From an uncultured Prevotellaceae bacterium (GTDB lineage: Bacteria > Bacteroidota > Bacteroidia > Bacteroidales > Bacteroidaceae): a DNA stretch of 45,340 bases. The translations under genes were made by a program, and so were the position numbers. This document shows, piece by piece, positions 18,583-26,684 of the stretch. The stretch's first letter is position 1. Every line of letters begins with the position of its first letter. The stretch spans positions 1 to 45,340 of the forward strand of contig CAMHUU010000020.1 of the NCBI GenBank assembly GCA_946188395.1, written 5' to 3'. A model generated the notes under the pieces. That model saw only the letters and a program-made list of their open reading frames with translations. It searched no databases and was not told the origin of the DNA.

Positions 18583-18621
18583 CATCGAGTTTAAGTAACG
18601 TACGACTAAAGACCATCAAAC

Positions 18622-19920
18622 ATGAAGAAAACTGGTTTCATCATCCTGCTCCTGGCGCTGTTTAGCGCAATGTCTGTTAGCGCCCAGATTCGTGGTAACA
18701 GTATTAGTGTTGACGTGGTTCCTGACCATCAGGACTGGCGCTATGAGGTAGGGCAGACTGCGCAGTTTAAAATAATGATTACGCGCGAGCATACCTTATT
18801 GAATAATGTGACTATCGATTATGAGGCAGGTCCCGAGATGTATCCTGAAGTGAAGAAACAAGGTGTAGTGTTGAAGGATGGTACGCTGACGTTGAAAGGT
18901 AAAATGACAAAGCCGGGATTCTATCGCGTTGATGTGAAGGCAATGATAGACGGTAAGGAATACAAAGGAGCCTGCTCTGCTGCCTTTTCGCCGGAGTTAC
19001 TGCAGCCGACAACAGTCATGCCGCAGGATTTCAGCGAGTATTGGCAGCGTGCGGTCAGTGAGGCGCGCCAGGTGCCCCTGAATCCCACGAAACGGCTCTT
19101 GCCCGAACGGTGCACCAACGATGTCAATGTTTATGAGGTCTCTTTCCAAAATATGAAATGGAACTATCGCACCTATGGTATACTCTGTGTACCTGTCAAG
19201 GAAGGACGGTATCCTGCTTTACTGCGAGTCCCCGGAGCTGGCGTCCGCCCCTATGGTGGCGACATTTATACGGCCTCACAAGGTGCCATTACATTGGAGA
19301 TTGGCATTCATGGTATTTCTGTGACGATGGAACAGAAAGTTTACGACGATGTGTTCAATGGAGCCCTGATGAACTATTGGAATTGGGGTATGGACAACCG
19401 CGACGACAGCTACTACAAACGCGTCATCATTGGTTGTCTTCGTGCCCTTGACTATATTGAACAGTATACTCCATGGAATGGTCAGCAGTTGGCTGTTTCG
19501 GGCTCTAGCCAAGGTGGTTTCCTTTCGCTGGCAACTGCGGGACTTGATAAGCGCGTGACCTGCTATGCCCCAGTCCATGCGGCACTTTGCGACCATACGG
19601 CCTCACTGAAGGGTGTTGCCTGTGGCTGGCCACATTATTTCTATTGGAATAAGGGCAAGGGGCAGGAACGACAGATTGAAACCTCGCGCTACTATGATGG
19701 CGTCAATTTTGCCCGTTTGATAACAGAACAGCAGAAAGGGTGGTTCTCGTTTGGTTACAACGACGACGTCGTGCCTCCTACCACCGCTTGGGCAACGTAC
19801 AATATCGTGAAGGGTCCGAAGGAGATATCACCCTATCAGGCTACATGGCATTTCTGGCATCAAGAACAGTGGGATGAATGGGAAAACTGGCTGTTGCGTG
19901 AGTTGGGATGTAAGAAATAA
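18622..19920 (+). CDS. Secreted CE7-type acetyl esterase (acetyl-xylan esterase / cephalosporin-C deacetylase family)
   Basis: 432 residues. Cleavable signal peptide ending at VSAQ, no lipobox, so periplasmic or exported. An N-terminal beta domain of about 120 residues precedes the alpha/beta-hydrolase. Nucleophile Ser296 lies in GSSQGG; the acid is at YNDD (Asp381 or Asp382, followed by VVPP); the His is in WHFWH near 411-414. The family removes acetyl groups from polysaccharides or oligosaccharides; in this operon the likely substrate is acetylated (gluco)mannan fragments. First gene of the plus-strand operon. Confidence 0.85.
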   Translation: MKKTGFIILLLALFSAMSVSAQIRGNSISVDVVPDHQDWRYEVGQTAQFKIMITREHTLLNNVTIDYEAGPEMYPEVKKQGVVLKDGTLTLKGKMTKPGFYRVDVKAMIDGKEYKGACSAAFSPELLQPTTVMPQDFSEYWQRAVSEARQVPLNPTKRLLPERCTNDVNVYEVSFQNMKWNYRTYGILCVPVKEGRYPALLRVPGAGVRPYGGDIYTASQGAITLEIGIHGISVTMEQKVYDDVFNGALMNYWNWGMDNRDDSYYKRVIIGCLRALDYIEQYTPWNGQQLAVSGSSQGGFLSLATAGLDKRVTCYAPVHAALCDHTASLKGVACGWPHYFYWNKGKGQERQIETSRYYDGVNFARLITEQQKGWFSFGYNDDVVPPTTAWATYNIVKGPKEISPYQATWHFWHQEQWDEWENWLLRELGCKK

Positions 19921-19946
19921 GTGATAAGAATGTTAAGAAAGTATCA

Positions 19947-19981
19947 GTAATCATAAAGTTCAAAGTTCAATGTTCAAAGTT
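19947..19981. repeat. 35-bp dispersed repeat, copy 1 (covers the mannanase start codon)
   Basis: A tract of GTTCAAA/GTTCAAT units, identical over 35 bases to 33021-33055. It contains the ATG at 19970 and the first four codons (M-F-K-V) of the GH26 gene. Confidence 0.9.
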
Positions 19982-21052
19982 AAAAGATTATATATGTTGT
20001 TAGGTGTTGCCATGCTGATGGTAGCTTGTAGCAAGACAGAAGAAAAACCGAAAACCATAGCCCAACAGTTGGCAGATCGCCTGCAGACCTTACAACAGAA
20101 AGGTTATATGATGGGCCATCAGGACGATTCGTTCTATGGTATAACGTGGGAATACCAAGCCGACAGCAGTGATGTGAAGAATGTCTGTGGCGACTATCCT
20201 GCTGTGATGGGTTTCGATCTGGGAGGCATTGAGGTAGGTGACGCCAAGAATCTGGATAGTGTCCCCTTCACGCGTATGCATGACGAGATTATTGCCCACC
20301 ATGAGCGTGGAGGCATTATCACCATTTCGTGGCATCCGCGCAATCCGCTGACGGGTGGTACGGCCTGGGATGTGGCCGATACGACAGTTGTGGCTAGTGT
20401 GCTGCCTGGTGGCAGTGAGTTCGAGAAGTTCCAGACATGGATGAAACGTGTGGGCGACTTCCTGCTGACATTGAAGACCAAGGATGGCCAGCTCGTACCA
20501 GTCATCTTCCGTCCTTGGCACGAAAACAACGGCTCGTGGTTCTGGTGGGGGCAGAAACTCTGCACGGACAATGAGTTTCATGGGCTTTGGTGCCTGTTGC
20601 AGGATGAGTTGAACAGTCGCGGACTCACCAATCTGCTGTGGAGCTATTCACCCAATCTCGATGGCGGATGGACCGAGGAACGCTTTCTGGCGCGCTATCC
20701 AGGTAACGAACGTGTGACACTAATCGGTGAGGATGCTTATCAGTGGGGTACGGAGGAGGAGTTTAAGACAGCCCTTACTGCTGATCTCACGTTCCTGAGC
20801 GATTTTGCTCAAAAGAATGGAAAGCTGTTAGCTATGACGGAGTGTGGCTTAAAGAATATGCCCGACTCAACGTGGTGGACACGAGTGCTGAAACCCATCA
20901 TGGACAACTATCCTATTTGCTATTTCCACTTGTGGCGCAACTACAAGGAAGAGTATTTCGGACCAGCTCCCAGTTTGCCCTGTGCCGCTGATTTCAAGAA
21001 GCTTTACGAGGCTGAGAATACGTTGTTCTTAAAAGACATCGTTTCGGAATAG
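19970..21052 (+). CDS. GH26 endo-beta-1,4-mannanase, lipoprotein
   Basis: 360 residues. Signal peptide with lipobox MVAC (Cys21); the first ATG is preferred because MFKVKR gives the needed positive n-region, whereas starting at Met9 would not. Catalytic acid/base Glu185 in RPWHENNGSWFWWG and nucleophile Glu291 in MTECGL are the GH26 clan-A signatures, with the conserved FHLWRN near the end. Cleaves internal beta-1,4 linkages of mannan, releasing mannobiose and longer oligosaccharides; membrane anchored, periplasmic or surface. It resembles ManA of the B. fragilis mannan locus. Second gene of the operon, 49 bases after the esterase; the gap holds a dispersed repeat that supplies its start. Confidence 0.93.
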   Translation: MFKVKRLYMLLGVAMLMVACSKTEEKPKTIAQQLADRLQTLQQKGYMMGHQDDSFYGITWEYQADSSDVKNVCGDYPAVMGFDLGGIEVGDAKNLDSVPFTRMHDEIIAHHERGGIITISWHPRNPLTGGTAWDVADTTVVASVLPGGSEFEKFQTWMKRVGDFLLTLKTKDGQLVPVIFRPWHENNGSWFWWGQKLCTDNEFHGLWCLLQDELNSRGLTNLLWSYSPNLDGGWTEERFLARYPGNERVTLIGEDAYQWGTEEEFKTALTADLTFLSDFAQKNGKLLAMTECGLKNMPDSTWWTRVLKPIMDNYPICYFHLWRNYKEEYFGPAPSLPCAADFKKLYEAENTLFLKDIVSE

Positions 21053-21054
21053 TG

Positions 21055-21120
21055 GAATCACGGAATAACGTAATACCATAATAACGAAATAACGAAATAA
21101 CGAAAAATCAAAATAACAAG
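21055..21120 (+). repeat. AATAACGAA-type direct-repeat tract between mannanase and phosphorylase genes
   Basis: A roughly 9-base unit (ATAACGAA and variants such as ATAACGTA) is repeated at least four times in the 73-base gap. Confidence 0.7.
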
Positions 21121-21125
21121 AAACA

Positions 21126-22289
21126 ATGAGCAATTTTGAAGAAAGAGTAAAGCTGTTGCGTGCTCATCACGAACAGTTGTTGACGCGGAAAAACGAACCT
21201 CTGGAGTGGGGGAATGGCATTTACGATAAGTGGAAATATCCCATTCTGACTGCCGAGCATACCCCCTTGGAATGGAAGTATGACTTCTGTGAGAAGGATA
21301 ACCCTTATCTGATGCAGCGCATTATGATGAATGCCACATTGAATTCCGGTGCCATCAAATGGCAAGGAAAGTATTGCCTTGTGGTACGAGTCGAAGGAGC
21401 CGACCGTAAGTCGTTCTTTGCTGTCGCTGAATCGCCCAATGGTGTTGACAATTTCCGTTTCTGGGACGAGCCCATCACCATGCCTGACGACGTGATTCCT
21501 GCTACGAATATCTACGACATGCGCATCACGCAGCATGAGGACGGTTGGATCTATGGCGTATTCTGTGCCGAGCGTCACGACGACTCTCAGCCCGGCAACC
21601 TGAGTGCTGCTACGGCGACAGCAGGTATTGCACGTACCAAGGATTTGAAGACTTGGGAACGTCTGCCCGATCTGAAGACTCGTTCGCAGCAGCGTAACGT
21701 CGTCCTGCATCCTGAGTTTGTCGACGGCAAGTACGCCTTCTACACCCGTCCCCAGGATGGCTTCATCGATACCGGTTCTGGTGGCGGCATTGGCTGGGCA
21801 CTGGTGGACGACATCACCCATGCTGAGGTGAAGGATGAGAAAATCATCAATGCCCGCCACTATCATACCATCACCGAGGTGAAGAACGGCGAAGGTCCAC
21901 ACCCCATCAAGACTCCCAAGGGTTGGCTGCACTTGGCTCACGGCGTTCGCGCTACTGCCGATGGTCTTCGCTACGTGCTTTATATGTATATGACGGCGCT
22001 GGACGATCCCACGCGTGTCATCGCACAGCCAGGCGGATACTTCCTTGTACCCGAGGGTGACGAGTATCTGGGCGACGTTATGAACGTGGCCTTTGCCAAT
22101 GGTTGGATTGCCGACGACGATGGACGCGTGTTCATCTACTACGCCTCTGCTGATACGCGAATGCATGTCGCTACATCGACTGTCGACAAACTGATAGACT
22201 ATTGTATGAATACCCCCGAGGACGGCCTCTATACTGCCGCCAGCGTGGAAACCATTAAAAAACTAATTGCTAAAAACTGTTCATTATGA
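21126..22289 (+). CDS. 4-O-beta-D-mannosyl-D-glucose phosphorylase (GH130)
   Basis: 387 residues, no signal peptide, cytoplasmic. Splits beta-1,4-mannosyl-glucose with phosphate into mannose 1-phosphate and glucose. The GH130 catalytic Asp falls at residue 131 in [13 protein letters not shown], the same number as in the characterised B. fragilis enzyme. Other conserved stretches are [42 protein letters not shown] and HLAHGVR. The length and the complete mannan context support the mannosylglucose-specific subgroup rather than a longer-chain mannooligosaccharide phosphorylase. The stop overlaps the transporter start by ATGA. Confidence 0.93.
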   Translation: MSNFEERVKLLRAHHEQLLTRKNEPLEWGNGIYDKWKYPILTAEHTPLEWKYDFCEKDNPYLMQRIMMNATLNSGAIKWQGKYCLVVRVEGADRKSFFAVAESPNGVDNFRFWDEPITMPDDVIPATNIYDMRITQHEDGWIYGVFCAERHDDSQPGNLSAATATAGIARTKDLKTWERLPDLKTRSQQRNVVLHPEFVDGKYAFYTRPQDGFIDTGSGGGIGWALVDDITHAEVKDEKIINARHYHTITEVKNGEGPHPIKTPKGWLHLAHGVRATADGLRYVLYMYMTALDDPTRVIAQPGGYFLVPEGDEYLGDVMNVAFANGWIADDDGRVFIYYASADTRMHVATSTVDKLIDYCMNTPEDGLYTAASVETIKKLIAKNCSL

Positions 22290-23695
22290 GTAATTTAAAA
22301 GAAAAAATCGCTTATGGCTTTGGTGATATGTCGTCCAGCATGTTCTGGAAGATTTTCTCCTACTATCTGCCATTCTTCTACAGTAACATCTTCGGTCTGT
22401 CGCTCACCGACGCTGGTGTGCTGGTGCTGGTAACCCGTATTTGGGATGCCGTCAGCGATCCCATGATGGGTATCATTGCCGACCGTACTAATACGCGCTG
22501 GGGTAAGTATCGTCCCTACCTGCTCTGGGTAGCTCCGTTCTTCTCCATTGCGGGTATTCTGTTGTTTACCACCCCCGACCTTCAGTATGGTGGAAAACTC
22601 GTCTGGGCCTATGTCACCTACATCATGATGATGACGGTCTATACGGGCATCAACGTACCTTATGGTGCTATGCTGGGTGTGATGACTGACGATACCAACG
22701 AGAAAACGGTATTCTCCAGCTTCCGTATGTTCTTTGCTTACGGTGGTTCGTTTATTTCGCTGTTCCTCTGGGAGCCGCTGACCAACATGATGGGTGGTTA
22801 TAATACCCCGCAGGGTTGGTTCTGGGCTATGGTGGTCATTGCTGCAGCCTGCTTCGTGATGTTTATTATCTGCTTCTCGATGACCCGCGAACACTTGAAT
22901 ACCGTTTCTACCGTCTCTGTGGGAAGCGACTTTAAGGCCCTGCTTAGCAACAAGCCTTGGTGGCTGCTCATTGGTGCCGCTTTGTGCTTCAACCTGTTCA
23001 ATACCGTTCGTGGTGCTACAGTAGCCTACTTCTTCCAGGATATCATCGGCATCAACGTTAGCCTGGTATTCTTCGGACTTGTCTTTGCCTTCTATGCAGG
23101 ACTCTTCCTGGGTGTCGGCGAGGTAAGCAATATGGTTGGTGTGGCTTCGTGTGTACCTATTTCTAATAAGTTGGGTAAAAAGACCACCTTCATTATGGTC
23201 AACGCTTCGTTGGTGGTTCTCAGCATTGCCTTCTACTTCATTCCCTGCACACCTTCAGGCTATTGGCTGATGCTTATTTTCCAGGTACTCATCTCCATTC
23301 TGACAGGTATTATGTCTCCTCTCGTATGGTCGATGTATGCTGATGTCAGTGACTATGCTGAGCTCGAATTCCATACAGCTTCTACGGGCCTCATCTTCTC
23401 GTCATCGTCAATGGCTCAGAAGTTTGGTGGTGCCATTGGTGGTGCTGCCGTTTTGTGGCTGCTCGATTCATTTGGCTATATCACCGATGCCGAGCAGTTG
23501 GCAGCAGGTGTCGTACAGCCCGACGGTGCATTGAACTGTCTGCGCTGGCTGATGAGCTTTATCCCTGCTCTGGTAGCCCTTGTTTCTATGTGCATCGTCT
23601 GGTTCTATCCGCTCACCACTGAGCGTATCAACCACATCAATGCAGAACTGAAGAAGATACGTAATTTCTCATTCGATGAAGAATCAAACGATTAA
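22286..23695 (+). CDS. GPH-family (MelB-like) sugar:cation symporter
   Basis: 469 residues with about 12 membrane segments. The opening [16 protein letters not shown] and the loop [23 protein letters not shown] are signatures of the glycoside-pentoside-hexuronide:cation symporter family. It probably carries mannobiose or mannosylglucose across the inner membrane. ATGA overlap with the phosphorylase and a 20-base overlap with the epimerase gene show tight coupling in the operon; the same trio is known in B. fragilis. Confidence 0.92.
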   Translation: MSNLKEKIAYGFGDMSSSMFWKIFSYYLPFFYSNIFGLSLTDAGVLVLVTRIWDAVSDPMMGIIADRTNTRWGKYRPYLLWVAPFFSIAGILLFTTPDLQYGGKLVWAYVTYIMMMTVYTGINVPYGAMLGVMTDDTNEKTVFSSFRMFFAYGGSFISLFLWEPLTNMMGGYNTPQGWFWAMVVIAAACFVMFIICFSMTREHLNTVSTVSVGSDFKALLSNKPWWLLIGAALCFNLFNTVRGATVAYFFQDIIGINVSLVFFGLVFAFYAGLFLGVGEVSNMVGVASCVPISNKLGKKTTFIMVNASLVVLSIAFYFIPCTPSGYWLMLIFQVLISILTGIMSPLVWSMYADVSDYAELEFHTASTGLIFSSSSMAQKFGGAIGGAAVLWLLDSFGYITDAEQLAAGVVQPDGALNCLRWLMSFIPALVALVSMCIVWFYPLTTERINHINAELKKIRNFSFDEESND

Positions 23696-24974
23696 GACGA
23701 TAGTCAATGAGATGCAGGATGTTGTCGAGAACAACATCCTGCGTTTCTGGTTAGACCGTATGCAAGACCACGAGAACGGTGGTTTCTATGGTCGCATCGA
23801 TGCCAACGAGGTGCTCCACAAGGATGCCGAGAAGGGCGCTATCCTCAATGCCCGCATTCTCTGGTCGTTCTCGGCGGCCTATCGTGTGTTGGGAAAGGAA
23901 GAGTATTTGGAGGCAGCCAATAGGGCCTATACTTATTTTATCGATCATTTCATCGATCCTGAGTATGGTGGTGTCTATTGGAGTGTCGACAGTCAGGGCA
24001 ATCCCCTCGACACCAAGAAGCAGTTCTATGCCATAGGCTTTGCTATTTACGGAATGTCGGAATATGCTCGTGCTACGGGCAGTCGTGAAGCCCTTGACTA
24101 TGCCATCAGTCTTTACGAGTGTATCGAGGAACATGCCTTCGACCGTGAGCACAACGGATATATCGAGGCCTGCACCCGTGAGTGGGGCCAGATGGCCGAC
24201 ATGCGCCTGTCTGACCTTGATGCCAACTATCCCAAGTCGCAGAATACGCACCTCCACATCATCGAGCCCTATACCAATCTGTTTCGCTGCATCCGCGAGA
24301 TGCAGGCGGCAACCACGTGCAACTACGTACCCGTTCTTGGTTCGGTATTGCCTGTCGATGTCGTAGTTCCAATGGAAACGCTGGCACGCATCGAGGGTTC
24401 ACTGCGCAATCTGATTACCATCTTCACCGACTATATCCTGAATCCCGAGACCCATCATCTCGACCTCTTCTTCGAAATGGATTGGACACGTGGTGCAGGC
24501 CATCTTGAGAGCTATGGCCACGACATCGAGTGTTCGTGGCTCATGCACGAGGCAGCACTTGTCTTGGGTGACCCGAAGGTACTCCGAAAGGTTGAAGACG
24601 TAGTGCGCGTAGTGGCGAAAGCCAGCGAGAAGGGCCTGCGTCCTGACGGTTCTATGATTCATGAGGCCAATCTCGATACCGGTCATGTCGACGACGACCT
24701 GCACTGGTGGGTACAGGCTGAAAACGTAGTGGGATGGTTTAATCTCTACCAGCATTTCGGCGACGAAGATGCCCTCCAGAAAGGCTTGCGTTGCTGGGAG
24801 TATATCAAGGCGCAAATCATTGATTATGAGCATGGTGAGTGGCATTGGAGCCGTCATGCCGACGGCACGTTGAACACCGTCGACGACAAGGCGGGCTTTT
24901 GGAAGTGTCCCTACCACAACAGCCGCATGTGCCTCGAAATCATCGAAAGATTTGGCAGTATGGAAAATAATTAG
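23676..24974 (+). CDS. Cellobiose (mannobiose) 2-epimerase
   Basis: 432 residues, no signal peptide. An (alpha/alpha)6-barrel enzyme of the N-acylglucosamine 2-epimerase family that converts mannobiose to mannosylglucose, feeding the GH130 enzyme. Active-site His residues appear in NTHLHIIEPYTN (192, 194), YGHDIECSW (His282) and KCPYHNSRM (His414); the family stretches NGGFYGRID and KKQFYAIGFAIYG are present. It is about 30-40 residues longer than the B. fragilis enzyme as I recall it, with the extra segment around residues 207-236. Last gene of the operon. Confidence 0.92.
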   Translation: MKNQTIKTIVNEMQDVVENNILRFWLDRMQDHENGGFYGRIDANEVLHKDAEKGAILNARILWSFSAAYRVLGKEEYLEAANRAYTYFIDHFIDPEYGGVYWSVDSQGNPLDTKKQFYAIGFAIYGMSEYARATGSREALDYAISLYECIEEHAFDREHNGYIEACTREWGQMADMRLSDLDANYPKSQNTHLHIIEPYTNLFRCIREMQAATTCNYVPVLGSVLPVDVVVPMETLARIEGSLRNLITIFTDYILNPETHHLDLFFEMDWTRGAGHLESYGHDIECSWLMHEAALVLGDPKVLRKVEDVVRVVAKASEKGLRPDGSMIHEANLDTGHVDDDLHWWVQAENVVGWFNLYQHFGDEDALQKGLRCWEYIKAQIIDYEHGEWHWSRHADGTLNTVDDKAGFWKCPYHNSRMCLEIIERFGSMENN

Positions 24975-24982
24975 TACCTTTG
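24951..24982 (+). promoter_or_regulatory. Promoter of guaA
   Basis: TTTG at 24951-24954, 20 bases, TACCTTTG at 24975-24982. The -33 box lies inside the end of the epimerase gene and the -7 box directly follows its stop, so guaA can be expressed independently of the mannan operon. Confidence 0.75.
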
Positions 24983-25007
24983 CACACCCAACAGAAAGAA
25001 TATTAAT

Positions 25008-26645
25008 ATGCAACAGAAGATTATTATCCTCGATTTCGGTTCGCAGACCACGCAGCTCATCGGCCGTCGCGTCCGCGAACTCGATACCTTCTGCGAGATC
25101 CTGCCCTACAACAAGTATCCTGTAGGTAACGACGACGACGTCATCGGCGTCATCCTCTCCGGATCACCCTACTCGGTGCACGACCCGGAGGCCTTCAAGG
25201 TCGACCTCTCGCAGTTCGTAGGCCGCATCCCCGTGCTCGGCATCTGCTATGGTGCACAGTTCATCAGCCATACGCTGGGCGGCCGTGTGGAAAAGGCCGA
25301 CTCGCGCGAATATGGCCGTGCAAACCTCCAGACCGTCGACGCCTCGAATCCGCTCTTCAAGGGCTTCGACCAGCACTCGCAGGTGTGGATGTCGCATGGT
25401 GACACCATCACCGCCATCCCCGACGGCTTCGAAACTATTGCGTCCACTAAGGATGTCAGACAGGCTGCGTACTGGTCTCCCTCTCCCCTTGGAGAGGGGC
25501 GGGGTGAGGCTTCCGTTTGGGCCGTGCAGTTCCATCCCGAGGTATATCACACCCTGCAAGGTAAGCAACTGCTGAAGAATTTCGTCGTCGACATCTGCGG
25601 CTCGCGTCAGGAGTGGAGCGCTGCCTCGTTCGTAGAAAGCACCGTCGCCACGCTGCGCTATCAGCTGGGCAACGACCGCGTCATCCTCGGACTCTCGGGC
25701 GGTGTCGATAGCTCTGTTGCTGCCGTGCTGCTCAACAAAGCCATCGGCTCGCACCTCACCTGCATCTTCGTTGACCACGGCATGCTGCGCAAGAACGAGT
25801 TCCAGCAGGTCATGGACGACTACAAGGTGCTGGGATTGAATGTTATTGGTGTTGATGCCTCAGAGAAATTCTTTGCTGACCTTGCCGGTGTCACTGAACC
25901 CGAACAGAAGCGTAAGATTATCGGCCGCGATTTCGTCGAGGTGTTCAATGCTGAGGCTAAGAAGATTACCGATGCCCGTTGGTTGGCTCAGGGTACTATC
26001 TATCCAGACCGTATCGAGTCGCTAAACATCACGGGTAAAGTCATCAAGAGTCACCATAATGTGGGTGGCCTGCCCAAGGAGATGAATTTGCAACTCTGCG
26101 AACCGCTGAAGTGGCTTTTCAAGGACGAGGTACGTCGTGTGGGACGTCAGCTGGGCATGCCCGAGCACCTCATCACTCGTCATCCTTTCCCTGGTCCTGG
26201 CCTTGCTGTACGTATTTTGGGCGATATCACTCCCGAAAAAGTCCGTATCCTTCAGGATGCTGACGATATCTATATCCGTGGACTTCGCGAATATAAGGTG
26301 AAGCTCTCCGGCGAAGAGGCCCGCAAGGTACTCGCTGCCGGTATTCCTGCCGAGATGCAGGACGGCGAGATTGAGGTCTCACTCTACGACCAGATCTGGC
26401 AGGCTGGTGTCATTCTGCTGAGCACCGTCCGTTCGGTGGGTGTGATGGGCGATGAGCGTACCTACGAACATCCCGTAGCCCTGCGTGCTGTCACCTCTAC
26501 GGATGCGATGACTGCCGATTGGGCCCATCTGCCTTACGACTTCATGGCTAAGGTCTCAAACGAGATTATTAACAAGGTACGCGGTGTCAATCGCGTCTGC
26601 TACGACATCTCCTCAAAACCGCCCGCAACAATCGAATGGGAATAA
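25008..26645 (+). CDS. guaA: GMP synthase (glutamine-hydrolysing)
   Basis: 545 residues. Converts XMP, glutamine and ATP to GMP. The N-terminal class I glutaminase has GICYGAQ (nucleophile Cys) and VQFHPEVYH (His/Glu). The ATP-pyrophosphatase has the [11 protein letters not shown]-loop, and the C-terminal dimerisation domain has [15 protein letters not shown] and ends KPPATIEWE. It is slightly longer than usual. Residues 157-169 ([13 protein letters not shown]) are encoded by a GC-rich palindromic repeat placed shortly before the catalytic His strand, where other GuaA proteins have a short hairpin loop. Own promoter; bidirectional terminator after the stop. Confidence 0.97.
   Translation: MQQKIIILDFGSQTTQLIGRRVRELDTFCEILPYNKYPVGNDDDVIGVILSGSPYSVHDPEAFKVDLSQFVGRIPVLGICYGAQFISHTLGGRVEKADSREYGRANLQTVDASNPLFKGFDQHSQVWMSHGDTITAIPDGFETIASTKDVRQAAYWSPSPLGEGRGEASVWAVQFHPEVYHTLQGKQLLKNFVVDICGSRQEWSAASFVESTVATLRYQLGNDRVILGLSGGVDSSVAAVLLNKAIGSHLTCIFVDHGMLRKNEFQQVMDDYKVLGLNVIGVDASEKFFADLAGVTEPEQKRKIIGRDFVEVFNAEAKKITDARWLAQGTIYPDRIESLNITGKVIKSHHNVGGLPKEMNLQLCEPLKWLFKDEVRRVGRQLGMPEHLITRHPFPGPGLAVRILGDITPEKVRILQDADDIYIRGLREYKVKLSGEEARKVLAAGIPAEMQDGEIEVSLYDQIWQAGVILLSTVRSVGVMGDERTYEHPVALRAVTSTDAMTADWAHLPYDFMAKVSNEIINKVRGVNRVCYDISSKPPATIEWE
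25476..25514 (+). repeat. GC-rich palindromic element inserted in frame in guaA
   Basis: CCCTCTCC at 25479-25486 pairs perfectly with GGAGAGGG at 25491-25498 around a CCTT loop, followed by a GGGGTGAGG-type tail. It reads in frame as [14 protein letters not shown] recall similar sequences as dispersed repeats in Bacteroidota genomes, but no second copy is in this window. Confidence 0.7.
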
Positions 26646-26650
26646 AGCAA

Positions 26651-26676
26651 AAAGCCTCGCCGTTTGGCGGGGCTTT
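26651..26676. terminator. Bidirectional rho-independent terminator between guaA and the TonB receptor
   Basis: An 11-base-pair stem (26651-26661 with 26666-26676, one G-U pair) with loop GTTT. It ends in A and T runs, so it can serve both convergent genes. Confidence 0.85.
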
Positions 26677-26684
26677 CTGCTTGT

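Noticed and set aside
21108..22166. 352-codon open frame on the - strand
   Set aside because: Mirror of the GH130 gene, whose catalytic residues are all in place.
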